DNA from: CBDFKU01 sp965248975
GTDB lineage: Bacteria > Chloroflexota > Dehalococcoidia > Lucifugimonadales > JAGWBF01
Direction of reading: 5' to 3'
DNA length: 64,000 nucleotides
Assembly: GCA_965248975.1 (NCBI GenBank)
Contig: CBDFKU010000016.1
Coordinates: 124,001 to 188,000 of the forward strand
Part shown: in pieces, positions 26,727-35,524 of the stretch
How the letters are laid out: each line of letters starts with the position of its first letter
How positions within the stretch are numbered: position 1 is the stretch's first letter
Notes under the pieces: model-generated
Told to the model about the DNA's origin: nothing
Databases searched by the model: none
Seen by the model: only the letters and a program-made list of their open reading frames with translations
Made by a program: the position numbers and the translations under genes

Positions 26727-27593
26727 ATGGTTGCCCTCGCAGAGGTCCTCCGGCAGACCCATCATACCCTAGAAGAGGCTGGCATACCCGATGCCCGCCT
26801 GGAAGCCGAGGTGCTCCTCACCAACATCCTGCGAACGCCCAGACACCGCATCTACGCTTATCAGGAGCAAGAGCTGACCTCCGCCCAGGAAGACCTCCTG
26901 GCCGAGCTGATGGAACGCCGGCTGAAGAGAGAGCCCCTGGCCTACATTCTCGAACACAGAGAGTTCTACGGGGTGGACCTGTCGCTGAGGCCCGGTGTGC
27001 TGATCCCGCGCCCCGAGACGGAGCTCCTCGTGGAGCAGACCCTTTTTCTGGGAATGCTACACCTGGAGGAGGGGGACCTGGTGATAGCGGAGCCGGGGAC
27101 GGGCTCCGGCGCCATCGCCATCAACCTGGCCATCCACCTACCGATGGCCCGAATCCACGCCACCGACCTGTCGGCCGAGGCGCTGGAAGTAGCGCGGCAT
27201 AACGTCGAGAGACACAACGTGGGAGACAGGGTGACCCTCCACCAGGGGGACCTGCTGGAGCCGGTACCTGAAGCCCCGGATGTTATCGTGGCCAATCTGC
27301 CCTACGTCCCCAGCGGCGACCTCCCGGGCCTTCAGCCCGAAATCGGCTGGGAGCCGCGGGAAGCCCTGGATGGCGGGCCCGATGGGATGGATCTGATAAA
27401 GCGTCTTCTCCACCAGGCTGTCGACACCCTCAAGGAGACAGGCCTTATCATCCTCGAGATCGATCCCCGTCAAGCCGGTCCTCTGGAGGAGCTGGCCCGG
27501 TCCCTGTTCCCGGCCGCCTCTGTCAGCATCGAGCAGGACCTAGCTCATCTGGACCGGATCCTCACCGTGGACCGGGGCGGTCTGGGGGCATGA
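26727..27593 (+). CDS. prmC: Release factor glutamine methyltransferase
   Basis: 288 residues. Methylates the GGQ glutamine of release factors. N-terminal helical domain (VLRQTHHTLEEAGIPDARLEAEVLL), SAM motif IAEPGTGSGAIAINLA and the active-site motif, here NLPYVP in place of the common NPPY, an accepted variant. RPGVLIPRPETELLVE is also diagnostic. Lies 86 nt after prfA on the same strand. Confidence 0.95.
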   Translation: MVALAEVLRQTHHTLEEAGIPDARLEAEVLLTNILRTPRHRIYAYQEQELTSAQEDLLAELMERRLKREPLAYILEHREFYGVDLSLRPGVLIPRPETELLVEQTLFLGMLHLEEGDLVIAEPGTGSGAIAINLAIHLPMARIHATDLSAEALEVARHNVERHNVGDRVTLHQGDLLEPVPEAPDVIVANLPYVPSGDLPGLQPEIGWEPREALDGGPDGMDLIKRLLHQAVDTLKETGLIILEIDPRQAGPLEELARSLFPAASVSIEQDLAHLDRILTVDRGGLGA

Positions 27594-27660
27594 AGGCCTC
27601 CAAGCACCGCCGTCCCGGACGGTACCGGAGCAACCTGATTCTCGTGGCGGAGCACTGCTG

Positions 27661-28131
27661 TTGAAACCTCCCGGCCACGCCGTGATCTCCCTGGGGATCG
27701 GCGGCATCTTGTGGGCGATCACCAAGTCCCCTTACGCCATGCTTGCAGGCTTCCTGACCGGGGTGATGATCGACCTAGACCACCTGGTGGAGTACTACCG
27801 CTGGTTCGTCAAGGAAGACAACACCAGGATCTACTACTTCCTCCACAGCTACGAGCTGGCGATTCCCGCCTTTCTGGGAGGCTACTTCTCTGGATGGGAC
27901 CCAGTAGTGCTGGGAATAAGCTGCGCCTTCCTGGGGCATGTGCTTACCGACCAGCTAGTCAATCCCATGGTGCCCCTCGCTTACTTCTTCACCTATCGAG
28001 CCCTGAAGGGATTCCGCCGCCGGGAAATCGTCGACATGGAGTGGGACCATCTCAGCGAGGAATTCCTACGCATGCCGATAAGCAGACAAATCCTGGCCAT
28101 CCTCAACCCTCGCATCAAATCCAAGAAATAG
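27661..28131 (+). CDS. Small membrane protein, YdjM/DUF457-like predicted metal-dependent hydrolase
   Basis: 156 residues from TTG 27661. Hydrophobic segments (VISLGIGGILWAI, AMLAGFLTGVMIDLDHLVEYY, YELAIPAFLGGYFSGW, VLGISCAFLGHVLTDQLV) carry the family-type residues DxDH, HS and GHxxxD, compatible with a metal site at the membrane face. Ends in a basic tail. Function not established for the family; start codon choice is moderately certain. Confidence 0.7.
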   Translation: MKPPGHAVISLGIGGILWAITKSPYAMLAGFLTGVMIDLDHLVEYYRWFVKEDNTRIYYFLHSYELAIPAFLGGYFSGWDPVVLGISCAFLGHVLTDQLVNPMVPLAYFFTYRALKGFRRREIVDMEWDHLSEEFLRMPISRQILAILNPRIKSKK

Positions 28132-28244
28132 CTGCCCAAGGGCCCTGCGGTCCTGCCAACTTTAAAATTGGTGCATCGCTTCGCCCCCACTCTAACTCTC
28201 CTCCCTTGAGGGGGAGAGAACAAGTCCCTTCCCTCGCGGTTCGG

Positions 28245-28253
28245 TGCTATAAT
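28245..28253 (+). promoter_or_regulatory. Extended -10 promoter before the amidohydrolase gene
   Basis: TGC followed by TATAAT (28248-28253), an extended -10 element, with no good -35. It lies 57 nt upstream of ATG 28310, just after a dispersed palindrome (about 28195-28220). Confidence 0.45.
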
Positions 28254-28309
28254 TGGGCCATCCCAACGCCCGGCGTCCGCGGTGGCCGCCGCTGTAGAGG
28301 AGGGAATCC

Positions 28310-30013
28310 ATGGCCTACGATCTGCTGGTAAAGAACGGAAGGGTGGTGGACGGGTCGGGTATGCCTTCCTTCATCGGGGACGTGGCCGTGAAGAACGGTA
28401 AGATCGTCGAGATGGGCCGGCTGGACGGACCGGCCGCCAGAACCATTGACGCCGGCGGGCTTGTTGTAGCGCCCGGGTTCGTGGATAACCACTGCCACTA
28501 CGACGCCCAGGTCACGTGGGACCCCCTCTGCAGCTTCTCCTGCTATCACGGCGCCACCACCGTGATCATCGGCAACTGCTCCCTTGGCCTAGCTCCGGTC
28601 AGGGCCGGGGCCGAGGAGCGTCTGGCCGAGTTCCTGTCCTACGTGGAGGCCATTCCTATCGAGGTCCTCCGAACAGTGGACTTTTCGTGGGAGACCATGG
28701 CCCAATACATGGACCTTCTGGAGGGCCGTCTGGGGGTGAACGTAGGAACCCTCCTGGGCCACTCAGCCGTAAGACACTACGTCATGGGAGACGATTGCCA
28801 GGGCAGGCCGGCCGAACCGGATGAGATCGAGGGCATGCGTCGAGTTGTGGGAGACGCCATAGAGGCCGGCGCCCTGGGCCTATCCATCTCTCAGAACAAG
28901 GGACACTACGATCCCCAGGGGGTCTGGATCCCGGCAGTCTGGGCCACCGAGGACGAGGTCTTCGCCCTGGGAGGCGTCCTCCGGGAGGCGGGTACCGGGG
29001 TCATCCAGAGCGGAGGCGGCAGGGGCGCCGAGATCAAGAGCCGCCTCATGAGCCGTTTGTCCCAGGCTACCGGCAGACCGGTGGTGTATAACAACCTAGG
29101 GCAGGCCCTGCGCCGGCCCAACGAGTGGAGCGACCTCATGGCCGTCGTCGACGAGACCGCGGCGGCCGGCATCAGGGCCTACCCCATGTGCACCCCCAAT
29201 AGCGTTACGCAGCGCTTCAACATGCGCAACTGCCAGCTCTTCAGGGGCATCCCGACATGGCACCCCATACTTCTTTCCTCCGACGAGGAGAAGCTCGAGG
29301 CATACAAGGACCCGGCCGTTCGCCGCAGTCTCCATGCCGAGGCGGTGGAGTGGGCCGTGGAAGTGCCGGACCGCAACGTGGCCCTCAACTGGTACGACTA
29401 CCTGTGGGTCGAGGAGACCGTCCTGGAGAAGAACCGGGGACTGCAAGGGAAGTCCATCGCCGAGGTCGCCAGGGAGCAGGGCAAGGGCGTCATCGACGCC
29501 TTTCTGGACCTCGTAGTCGAGGAGAATCTGAACACCGTATTCCTGCAGGGGGAGAACAACGTCGACCGTGACGTGGTCGCCAGGATCCTGAACTACCCCA
29601 ACGCCATCGTAGGCCTCTCCGACGGGGGGGCCCACGTCCAGTTCCACGGCGGTTACGGCTACAGCACCCGTCTCCTGGGATACTGGGTAAGGGAGCAGGG
29701 GATCATGTCCCTGGAGCAGGCCGTCCGCCGGTTGAGCTTCGAGTCGGCATCGGCCTTCGGCATCTTCGACCGGGGGCTGCTGCGCCCGGGAATGGTCGCC
29801 GACATGGTCATTTTCGACCCCGATACGGTGAGGCCGTTGCCCGAAGACGTGGTCCACGACTTTCCGGCCAATGGATGGCGGATCAAAGAGATGGCCGAAG
29901 GCATAGTATGCACCATCGTCAACGGCGAGCCGCTCATCGAAGACGGGGTGCACACCGGCGCCCTGCCGGGCCGGGTGATGCGCAATGCCCTATACCTGTC
30001 CAACCACGGGTAA
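28310..30013 (+). CDS. N-acyl-D-amino-acid deacylase family amidohydrolase
   Basis: 567 residues. Amidohydrolase fold: beta-sandwich N-terminus (LLVKNGRVVDGSGMPSFIGDVAVKNGKI), metal motif DNHCHYDAQ (here H-C-H in place of H-x-H with the same spacing), TTVIIGNCSLGLAPV typical of D-aminoacylases, GLSDGGAHVQ near residue 438 and a C-terminal ADMVIFDPDTV. RBS GAGGAGGGA. It should hydrolyse an N-acyl D-amino acid or related amide. No secretion signal. Tail-to-tail with a PIG-L gene 20 nt away. Confidence 0.88.
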   Translation: MAYDLLVKNGRVVDGSGMPSFIGDVAVKNGKIVEMGRLDGPAARTIDAGGLVVAPGFVDNHCHYDAQVTWDPLCSFSCYHGATTVIIGNCSLGLAPVRAGAEERLAEFLSYVEAIPIEVLRTVDFSWETMAQYMDLLEGRLGVNVGTLLGHSAVRHYVMGDDCQGRPAEPDEIEGMRRVVGDAIEAGALGLSISQNKGHYDPQGVWIPAVWATEDEVFALGGVLREAGTGVIQSGGGRGAEIKSRLMSRLSQATGRPVVYNNLGQALRRPNEWSDLMAVVDETAAAGIRAYPMCTPNSVTQRFNMRNCQLFRGIPTWHPILLSSDEEKLEAYKDPAVRRSLHAEAVEWAVEVPDRNVALNWYDYLWVEETVLEKNRGLQGKSIAEVAREQGKGVIDAFLDLVVEENLNTVFLQGENNVDRDVVARILNYPNAIVGLSDGGAHVQFHGGYGYSTRLLGYWVREQGIMSLEQAVRRLSFESASAFGIFDRGLLRPGMVADMVIFDPDTVRPLPEDVVHDFPANGWRIKEMAEGIVCTIVNGEPLIEDGVHTGALPGRVMRNALYLSNHG

Positions 30014-30033
30014 GGGTCTTCTTGCGTTGAGAG

Positions 30034-30738
30034 TCAGCGCCGGAACTCGACCTTCCTGAAGGCCTCGGCGTGCTGGAATTCAGAGCCCTCGGCGGCTTGC
30101 CTGGCCCGCTGGTGCACGAGCTCCTCCGCCCTTTGCCGCCCATTTCCGCGGAACTGGCTCTGGTGGCAGAGCAGAGCTTCCAGCTTCCTCTCGATAGTGG
30201 CTCCGATGTCGACGACCGTATCGGGCGCATCGGCCGCCCAGAAGAGAACCATCCCGGTTTTGTGCGGCTCGAGACCGTCCTTGGTGAACAGGTCCCGAAA
30301 GTGAAGGTGGTCCCTGGCGTAGGGGAAGGCGGCGTCGGCGGCCACCTGGCCCACTATCCGATGGTCACGGTGCCAGTAGGAGTTGCGTCGGTAGGGATCG
30401 GGACACAGGAGGACGTCAGGCCGGAAGCGGCGGATCGCCCGGACCAGCTCTCTGCGGAACTCCGGCGTGTCCTCCAACTCCCCGTCCGGGTGATGCAGCA
30501 ACACCACGTCCTGCACTCCGAGGACGGACGCGGCGTCGAGCTGCTCCTTCTCCCTGACGGCAGCCAGGTCCTCCGAGCTAATGTCGGGGTCGTCGGAGCC
30601 CTTTCCGCCATCGGTACAAAGCACATAGAAGACATCCGCCCCCTGATCGATCCACTTGGCGACGGTCCCACCACACCAGCTCTCAGCGTCGTCGGGATGG
30701 GGCACCACCACCAGAACACGCTCGGGGGTCTCCAACAT
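30034..30738 (-). CDS. PIG-L family deacetylase (copy 2)
   Basis: 234 residues. PHPDDAESWCGGTVAKW gives the zinc Asp/His motif (PHPDDAE at residues 13-19), TDGGKGSDDPD follows, and the third ligand lies in YWHRDHRIVG (about 121-130). ATG 30738 has GGAGGAGGT directly upstream. Divergent from the tandem-GNAT gene and 1.8 kb from the MshA-like glycosyltransferase, so it is the best MshB/BshB-like candidate of the three paralogues on context; its substrate is unproven. Confidence 0.9.
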   Translation of the reverse strand: MLETPERVLVVVPHPDDAESWCGGTVAKWIDQGADVFYVLCTDGGKGSDDPDISSEDLAAVREKEQLDAASVLGVQDVVLLHHPDGELEDTPEFRRELVRAIRRFRPDVLLCPDPYRRNSYWHRDHRIVGQVAADAAFPYARDHLHFRDLFTKDGLEPHKTGMVLFWAADAPDTVVDIGATIERKLEALLCHQSQFRGNGRQRAEELVHQRARQAAEGSEFQHAEAFRKVEFRR

Positions 30739-30764
30739 ACCTCCTCCTTTGCTATATGCGCCAC

Positions 30765-30793
30765 TTGTGGACGACTTGATACTCTGCTACAAT
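30765..30793 (+). promoter_or_regulatory. Promoter of the tandem-GNAT gene
   Basis: TTGTGG (30765-30770), 17-nt spacer, TACAAT (30788-30793) with a TGC extension before it. Transcription would start near 30800, about 88 nt before the TTG start codon, and diverges from the PIG-L gene. Confidence 0.45.
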
Positions 30794-30887
30794 CGGGCAC
30801 ACGTGTCAACCCCTCCACACATCCGGCAAGCCAGTCGTCGCCACTCCAGTTTCCGCCACGGTAATATCAGCCTGATGGAGAGCCCCT

Positions 30888-31793
30888 TTGAGGACAAGAA
30901 ATTTCTCATGGAACGATCTTGCCACGTTGGTGCCGTTCCTCAACCTGGTTCGCAAGACCAACGGCGATGACCGCCTCGTCACGGAGACCTCCCTGAGAAA
31001 GGAGCTGGGCCGGCCCGGCCTCACGCCGGAGGAGAACTGCCACCTCTTCGAAGACGACCTAGGGCTGATGGCCTACTCCCTCGTGCACCCGGAACTGCGA
31101 ATAGGCCGGACGGTGCTGGAGATGGCTGTCCACCCCGAACGCGCGGAGACCGGTCTTGAGAGAGAGGTGATCCGGGCTAGCCTGGCACGATCGAAGGAGT
31201 TGGGCGCCGAGGTATTGCATACCTGCGTGGGACCGTCCAGGTTCATGCAAGACCTGTTAACCGAGGAGGGGTTTCGTCATGCACGGGAATACTGGCTGAT
31301 GCGATGGCAGGAATCCACGGTGCCCACGTCCGAGATACCCTCGGAGTTTACCATCGACAGTATGCGCCCGGGCGAGGAGGAACGACTGACTAGGGTCCAG
31401 AACGCCGCCTTTACCGGAAGCTGGGGCTTCTGTCCAAATACCGTGGAAGAGGTCACCTACACGACCGGCATGAGCGCCTCCCGACCCGAGGGGATCCTCT
31501 TTCTTACCAGGGGTCAGGACACGGCCGCCTACTGTTGGACCTACCTCCAAGGAGACCCAAAGGAACCCTTCGGAGTCATAGGGATGATCGGAGTCGACCC
31601 CAGATACCGAGGACAGGGTCTGAGCAAGCCGATATTGTTTGCCGGGATGGAGTACTTGAGCTCACGCGGGGTCAAGTATATCGCGCTGGACGTTGACGGT
31701 GAAAACGTGCCGGCCCGAAGCCTCTACCTGTCGGTGGGCTTCACCAAGGTGATGGATCTTCACTGGTTCGAGGCGTGGCCGTCCGAGCCGTGA
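30888..31793 (+). CDS. Tandem-GNAT acetyltransferase, MshD-like architecture
   Basis: 301 residues from TTG 30888. Two GNAT folds: residues about 1-140, degenerate in its acetyl-CoA loop, and about 150-301 with GMIGVDPRYRGQGLSKPILFAGM (the Q/R-x-x-G-x-G/A loop) and a terminal ALDVDGENVPARSLYLSVGF. This arrangement, size and C-terminal pattern resemble mycothiol synthase MshD, but generic two-domain GNATs share it. Overlaps the convergent DUF502 gene by 34 nt. Confidence 0.82.
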   Translation: MRTRNFSWNDLATLVPFLNLVRKTNGDDRLVTETSLRKELGRPGLTPEENCHLFEDDLGLMAYSLVHPELRIGRTVLEMAVHPERAETGLEREVIRASLARSKELGAEVLHTCVGPSRFMQDLLTEEGFRHAREYWLMRWQESTVPTSEIPSEFTIDSMRPGEEERLTRVQNAAFTGSWGFCPNTVEEVTYTTGMSASRPEGILFLTRGQDTAAYCWTYLQGDPKEPFGVIGMIGVDPRYRGQGLSKPILFAGMEYLSSRGVKYIALDVDGENVPARSLYLSVGFTKVMDLHWFEAWPSEP

Positions 31794-32491
31794 GGTCGCT
31801 CCTTCCCGTCGTCGGGAGCGGGTGCACCGTTGGGGAAGCCTCCGGATACATCGGGCACCTCCCTGGATACGATGGGGGTCTTGGTAATCTTATCGGGTAT
31901 CATGATGCCGGCCGATACGATCAGCTTCATGGCGTCGTCCACAGGCATGTCGATTGGGGTTACCTGCTCAGGGAGTAGGACGACCAGGAACCCTGACGTG
32001 GGGAAGGGTGACGTGGGCACGTATACCGCCAGGAGGATATTCCCATCCTCGTCCTTCGTCTCCCCGGTCACCAGCCCGATGGACCTCAAGCCGTACCCCG
32101 GGAATTCCACCAGCACCACTCCCGTGAAGTTGCCATTGGAGCTTACGGAGAACACCCCGGTGGCATGGCGCGCTGTACGGTAGACAGCCCGCACACCGGG
32201 TATCAGCTCGACCATCGCGTGTCCCAGGCCTATGAGGCGCCGGCCCATGGCATGGATGGTCACCAGCCCTGACAGGTATATTATGATCACCAGGGCCGCG
32301 ATGCCCATCCCAGGGGTATAGAAGTCTAAGAACTGCTCGAAGAGGGGCTGTAGCAGACCATCGAAGAAGTCGAACACAAACCGGAGGATCACCACTGTGA
32401 TCACCACGGGGACGATGATCAATACTCCGGCTATCAGGGTGGTCCTGACGTGGAGTCCGAGGGATTTTAAGAATCTCGTGAACGTTAACAT
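31760..32491 (-). CDS. DUF502 family membrane protein
   Basis: 243 residues. Two membrane helices near the N-terminus (TTLIAGVLIIVPVVITVVILRFVF and GIAALVIIIYLSGLVTIHA), then the conserved DUF502 region ending in VYVPTSPFPTSGFLVVLLPE, and a charged, Pro/Gly-rich C-terminal tail. Function unknown. 30 nt downstream of the glycosyltransferase gene on the same strand, probably in the folE-FemAB-glycosyltransferase operon. Confidence 0.88.
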   Translation of the reverse strand: MLTFTRFLKSLGLHVRTTLIAGVLIIVPVVITVVILRFVFDFFDGLLQPLFEQFLDFYTPGMGIAALVIIIYLSGLVTIHAMGRRLIGLGHAMVELIPGVRAVYRTARHATGVFSVSSNGNFTGVVLVEFPGYGLRSIGLVTGETKDEDGNILLAVYVPTSPFPTSGFLVVLLPEQVTPIDMPVDDAMKLIVSAGIMIPDKITKTPIVSREVPDVSGGFPNGAPAPDDGKERPHGSDGHASNQ

Positions 32492-32521
32492 GGGCGGTCC
32501 GCCCTGACGGTGCGGCGACCT

Positions 32522-33718
32522 CTAGAGGGAGTCGTACAGACGCTGGGTCTCCTGGGCCACCATTTCCCATCCCATTCCTTCGGCCCACTGCCGAGCGGCC
32601 TTTCCCATGCTCCTACGCAGGCCCTTGCTGGCCAGGATCACTTCCAGGCAGTCGGCGAAGGGCTCCGGACAGCGCCAGGAGACCAGGTAGCCATTGCGGC
32701 CGTGCTGTACGACGGTGGGCAGGCCTCCGACCCTGGACGCAACAACCGGAGTGCCGCAAGCCAGCGCCTCCAGAGCGACCAGCCCAAAGCTCTCGTAGTA
32801 GGAGGGCACCACACAAACGTCCGCGGCGTTGTAGTACAGAGGCAACTGTTTCTGATCAACCGTACCCACGAATTCGGTCACGTCGTCGATTCCCAGGTCT
32901 TCTGCCAGCTGCATGAGGCGATCGACCTCGCCATCTTTGGTATTGTCTCCGCCGATCAGCATGAGCTTGAACGATTCCTGCGATTCCATTATAGCAGCAC
33001 TGCGGAGAAGAAGTTCCAGCCCTTTGATGGGCTCTATCCGGCCGACGTAGAGGATCACCTTCTCGCCATTCAATCCTAGCCGCTGCCGGGCGTCGTGGAC
33101 GTCCAGGGGCCGGAAGAGAGAGAGGTCCACTCCGCAGGGCACCACCTCGATACGACTTCCTTCCCCATTGTAGAGGCGCACGATGGCATCCTTCTCATGG
33201 GTACTGGATGCGATCACCAGTTGCGCCGAATCTATCAGGTCCTTCTCGATCCGCGACCGGAGAGGGGGCTCCGACTCCCCCGCCCGGGCCCGCGCCTTGA
33301 TCTCTGCTAGGGTATGGAAGGTCACTACGTGAGGAACTTCCCAATTGGCGGCGGCCCTGCGGCCCACCCATCCCGAGAGCCAGTAGTGGGAATGAACGAC
33401 GCGATACCGCCTCCCTCCCTGCTCGGCGAATCGGTAGAGCCCTTCAAGGAAAGCTGGGAGAAAGTTATACAGGATATCAACAGCGGCGTCGAGGGGCCCG
33501 CCCGGGAGGTGCACCAGGCGGACCCCGGACCCCAAATCGTCGGTCTCTTCCTCGTGCCCGGGGTGACACCGGGTGAATATGTCCACCTCAGCGCCACCGA
33601 TCCCCAAACGCCTGGCAAGCTCTCTAACGTAGACGTTCATACCCCCGGTCTTGCCGGACCCGAGGGCGGCCATGGGACAGGTGTGATAGCTGATCAACGC
33701 GACCCTGTTACCGCTCAA
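32522..33718 (-). CDS. GT4 glycosyltransferase, MshA-like
   Basis: 398 residues from TTG 33718, which overlaps the upstream stop (TTGA); the longer frame to 33841 runs inside the neighbour. GT-B fold: GGMNVYVRELARRL near residue 28, VHSHYWLSGWVG, then ILYVGRIEPIKG and the E-x7-E motif ESFGLVALE with CGTPVVASRVGG. The GGMNVYV and HSHYWLSG blocks are those of MshA (UDP-GlcNAc to inositol phosphate) and the nearby SqdX/sucrose-phosphate synthase clade. Donor and acceptor are not proven. The neighbours (FemAB-like, DUF502) would also fit envelope or lipid glycosylation. Confidence 0.88.
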   Translation of the reverse strand: MSGNRVALISYHTCPMAALGSGKTGGMNVYVRELARRLGIGGAEVDIFTRCHPGHEEETDDLGSGVRLVHLPGGPLDAAVDILYNFLPAFLEGLYRFAEQGGRRYRVVHSHYWLSGWVGRRAAANWEVPHVVTFHTLAEIKARARAGESEPPLRSRIEKDLIDSAQLVIASSTHEKDAIVRLYNGEGSRIEVVPCGVDLSLFRPLDVHDARQRLGLNGEKVILYVGRIEPIKGLELLLRSAAIMESQESFKLMLIGGDNTKDGEVDRLMQLAEDLGIDDVTEFVGTVDQKQLPLYYNAADVCVVPSYYESFGLVALEALACGTPVVASRVGGLPTVVQHGRNGYLVSWRCPEPFADCLEVILASKGLRRSMGKAARQWAEGMGWEMVAQETQRLYDSL

Positions 33719-34698
33719 CTTCTTCTCACCACCATCTGATATAGGTTCCGGTCGATCGCTCCAAGATGATACTTGTACTGCTCGGGCCCCCGTAGAAAGT
33801 CGAAGTACTCCTTGCCTTCCTCGATAGCATCTTTGATGCAAAGGGCTTTGAGAAGCAGGCCCACGCTATAGTACCCGTAGTCCGGGTTGAAGCCGCTGTT
33901 GTATAGCATCCTGGATGGCCCGTAGTCAAAGCACATGACCGCCGCCACCCGTTCACCCTTCAGCTCCATGAAGAAAAGCTTGAAGAAGCCCACGCAGGCC
34001 ATCTCCCTGGCGATGCTCCTGAAGAACCGTTCCCGGGGCTCGGTCAGGAAGCGGTGCTTGGTCTCGCGGCTGCTCTTCATCAAGAAGAAGAAGTCTTCGA
34101 GATAACCCTCTATTTCGTCGGGGTCGGAAAGCTTGTACCACTGGAACCCTTCCGGTATGGAACACAGCCGGCGGAACTTCCTTCGGAGCTCGTGGCGGTC
34201 CTTTTTGGAGAGGGCCTCCAGGTAGGCTTCCCAGCTATCCGGAAGCTTCATCCCCGGCACCACATCCTCTTCTTGGACCTCGACCGAGTACCCGCGTTGT
34301 CTCGCCAGGTCCGGTAGATGGGTCAACGTCGGAGAGTTGTCAGGCAGGGAGATGAGCTCCAGGGACTGCCACTCTTCGCCGTCCAGGTGGTCTAAAAGAG
34401 AGGGATAGAAACGGGACTCCGCTCCGCGGGACACCAGGAAGTCGTTGTAGTCGCATACGTCCTGGTCCCCCATCAGAGAGAGGGTGCCGTTGCGCCTGAC
34501 CAGGGGAGCGATGCCGTCCAAGTCACGTCCGTTCTCCAGGCAAAGGAGCAGCATCTCCGCCCCCAGGCCGAACTGGTCCCACCAGATCTTTTGCCACGAC
34601 GGCGTCAGGAACAGGGTGTCGACCACGCTTCGTGGAAGCAGGTCCCGCCAATGGTCCTCGTTTCCCTGGTAGGACTCGAGCCGGGTAAAGGGACTCAC
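33715..34698 (-). CDS. FemAB/CelD-like GNAT-fold protein
   Basis: 327 residues from GTG 34698, overlapping the folE stop (GTGA). Shows the Acetyltransf_6 pattern: WEAYLEALSKKDRHELRRKFRRL (about 170-190), then FFMELKGERVAAVMCFDYGPSRMLYNSGFNPDYGYYSVGLLLKALCIKDAIEEGKEYFDFLRG. Proteins of this kind transfer acyl or aminoacyl groups, often in cell-surface polysaccharide or peptidoglycan synthesis. Coupled by stop-start overlap with the glycosyltransferase gene. Confidence 0.85.
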   Translation of the reverse strand: MSPFTRLESYQGNEDHWRDLLPRSVVDTLFLTPSWQKIWWDQFGLGAEMLLLCLENGRDLDGIAPLVRRNGTLSLMGDQDVCDYNDFLVSRGAESRFYPSLLDHLDGEEWQSLELISLPDNSPTLTHLPDLARQRGYSVEVQEEDVVPGMKLPDSWEAYLEALSKKDRHELRRKFRRLCSIPEGFQWYKLSDPDEIEGYLEDFFFLMKSSRETKHRFLTEPRERFFRSIAREMACVGFFKLFFMELKGERVAAVMCFDYGPSRMLYNSGFNPDYGYYSVGLLLKALCIKDAIEEGKEYFDFLRGPEQYKYHLGAIDRNLYQMVVRRS

Positions 34699-35267
34699 CT
34701 TGCGGACCCCTGCACCATCGCCAACAGATCGGCCTTGCTCATGCCGCACCGGTCAAGCGGACCCCGCGTGGCGGAGGTGACGATGCGGCTGCCCTCTTTC
34801 TTTACTCCCCGCATAGACATACAAAGGTGTTCGGCCTCGACGACCACGGCAACCCCATCGGGCCTGAGAGTATCGTAGATGGCATCTGCGATCTGGGCCG
34901 TCAAGCGCTCCTGGAGCTGCGGCCGGCGGGCCAGCACTTCCACCGCCCTGGGAAGCTTGCTGGCGCCCGCTATCTTGCCGTTGGGGACGTAACCGATGTG
35001 CACCCGGCCAAAGAAGGGCAGCAGATGGTGCTCGCACATGGAGTAGAAGGAGACGTCTCGGACTGTGACCACGTCCTCATGGTAGCCGTCCTCCTCAAAG
35101 ATGGTGTTCAGCACCGATCCCGGATCGACACCTATGCCCGAGAAGAGCTCGGAGTACATCCTTGCCACCCGGTCGGGGGTATCCTGCAGACCCTCTCGCC
35201 CTGAATCTTCGCCTATGGCCTGAAGGATCTCGGCTACGGCAGATTTGATACGCTGCTCCTCAATCAT
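34695..35267 (-). CDS. folE: GTP cyclohydrolase I
   Basis: 190 residues. Opens GTP to dihydroneopterin triphosphate, the entry to folate and pterin synthesis. Zinc ligands Cys78, His81 and Cys149 are present in SMCEHHLLPF and EHLCMSM; GKIAGASKLPRAVEVLARRPQLQERLT matches the family signature. First gene of a chain of genes with overlapping stop and start codons. A TATAAT (minus strand, 35359-35354) lies 87 nt upstream without a good -35. Confidence 0.95.
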   Translation of the reverse strand: MIEEQRIKSAVAEILQAIGEDSGREGLQDTPDRVARMYSELFSGIGVDPGSVLNTIFEEDGYHEDVVTVRDVSFYSMCEHHLLPFFGRVHIGYVPNGKIAGASKLPRAVEVLARRPQLQERLTAQIADAIYDTLRPDGVAVVVEAEHLCMSMRGVKKEGSRIVTSATRGPLDRCGMSKADLLAMVQGSAR

Positions 35268-35524
35268 AGTGTTCCAAATTGTTCACTTTCACCCTAAATG
35301 GGGCACTAACAGGACGCCTCTCCAATGCACCGATGAAGGAGGGCTGCCTAGCTATTATACACACTATACGGGCGCTGGCTAGGTCCATGCCCCGTCGGCT
35401 CAGTACAATCCGAGCCGCATGGCAACTGCCGAGCCTTTGGCCGGTACTTCCTCCTTACAGACCTGTCCTCGAAGATCTGAGGTCCTCTGGATGTTTTCTT
35501 AACATCCTTTCGCCCGTAGGTATA

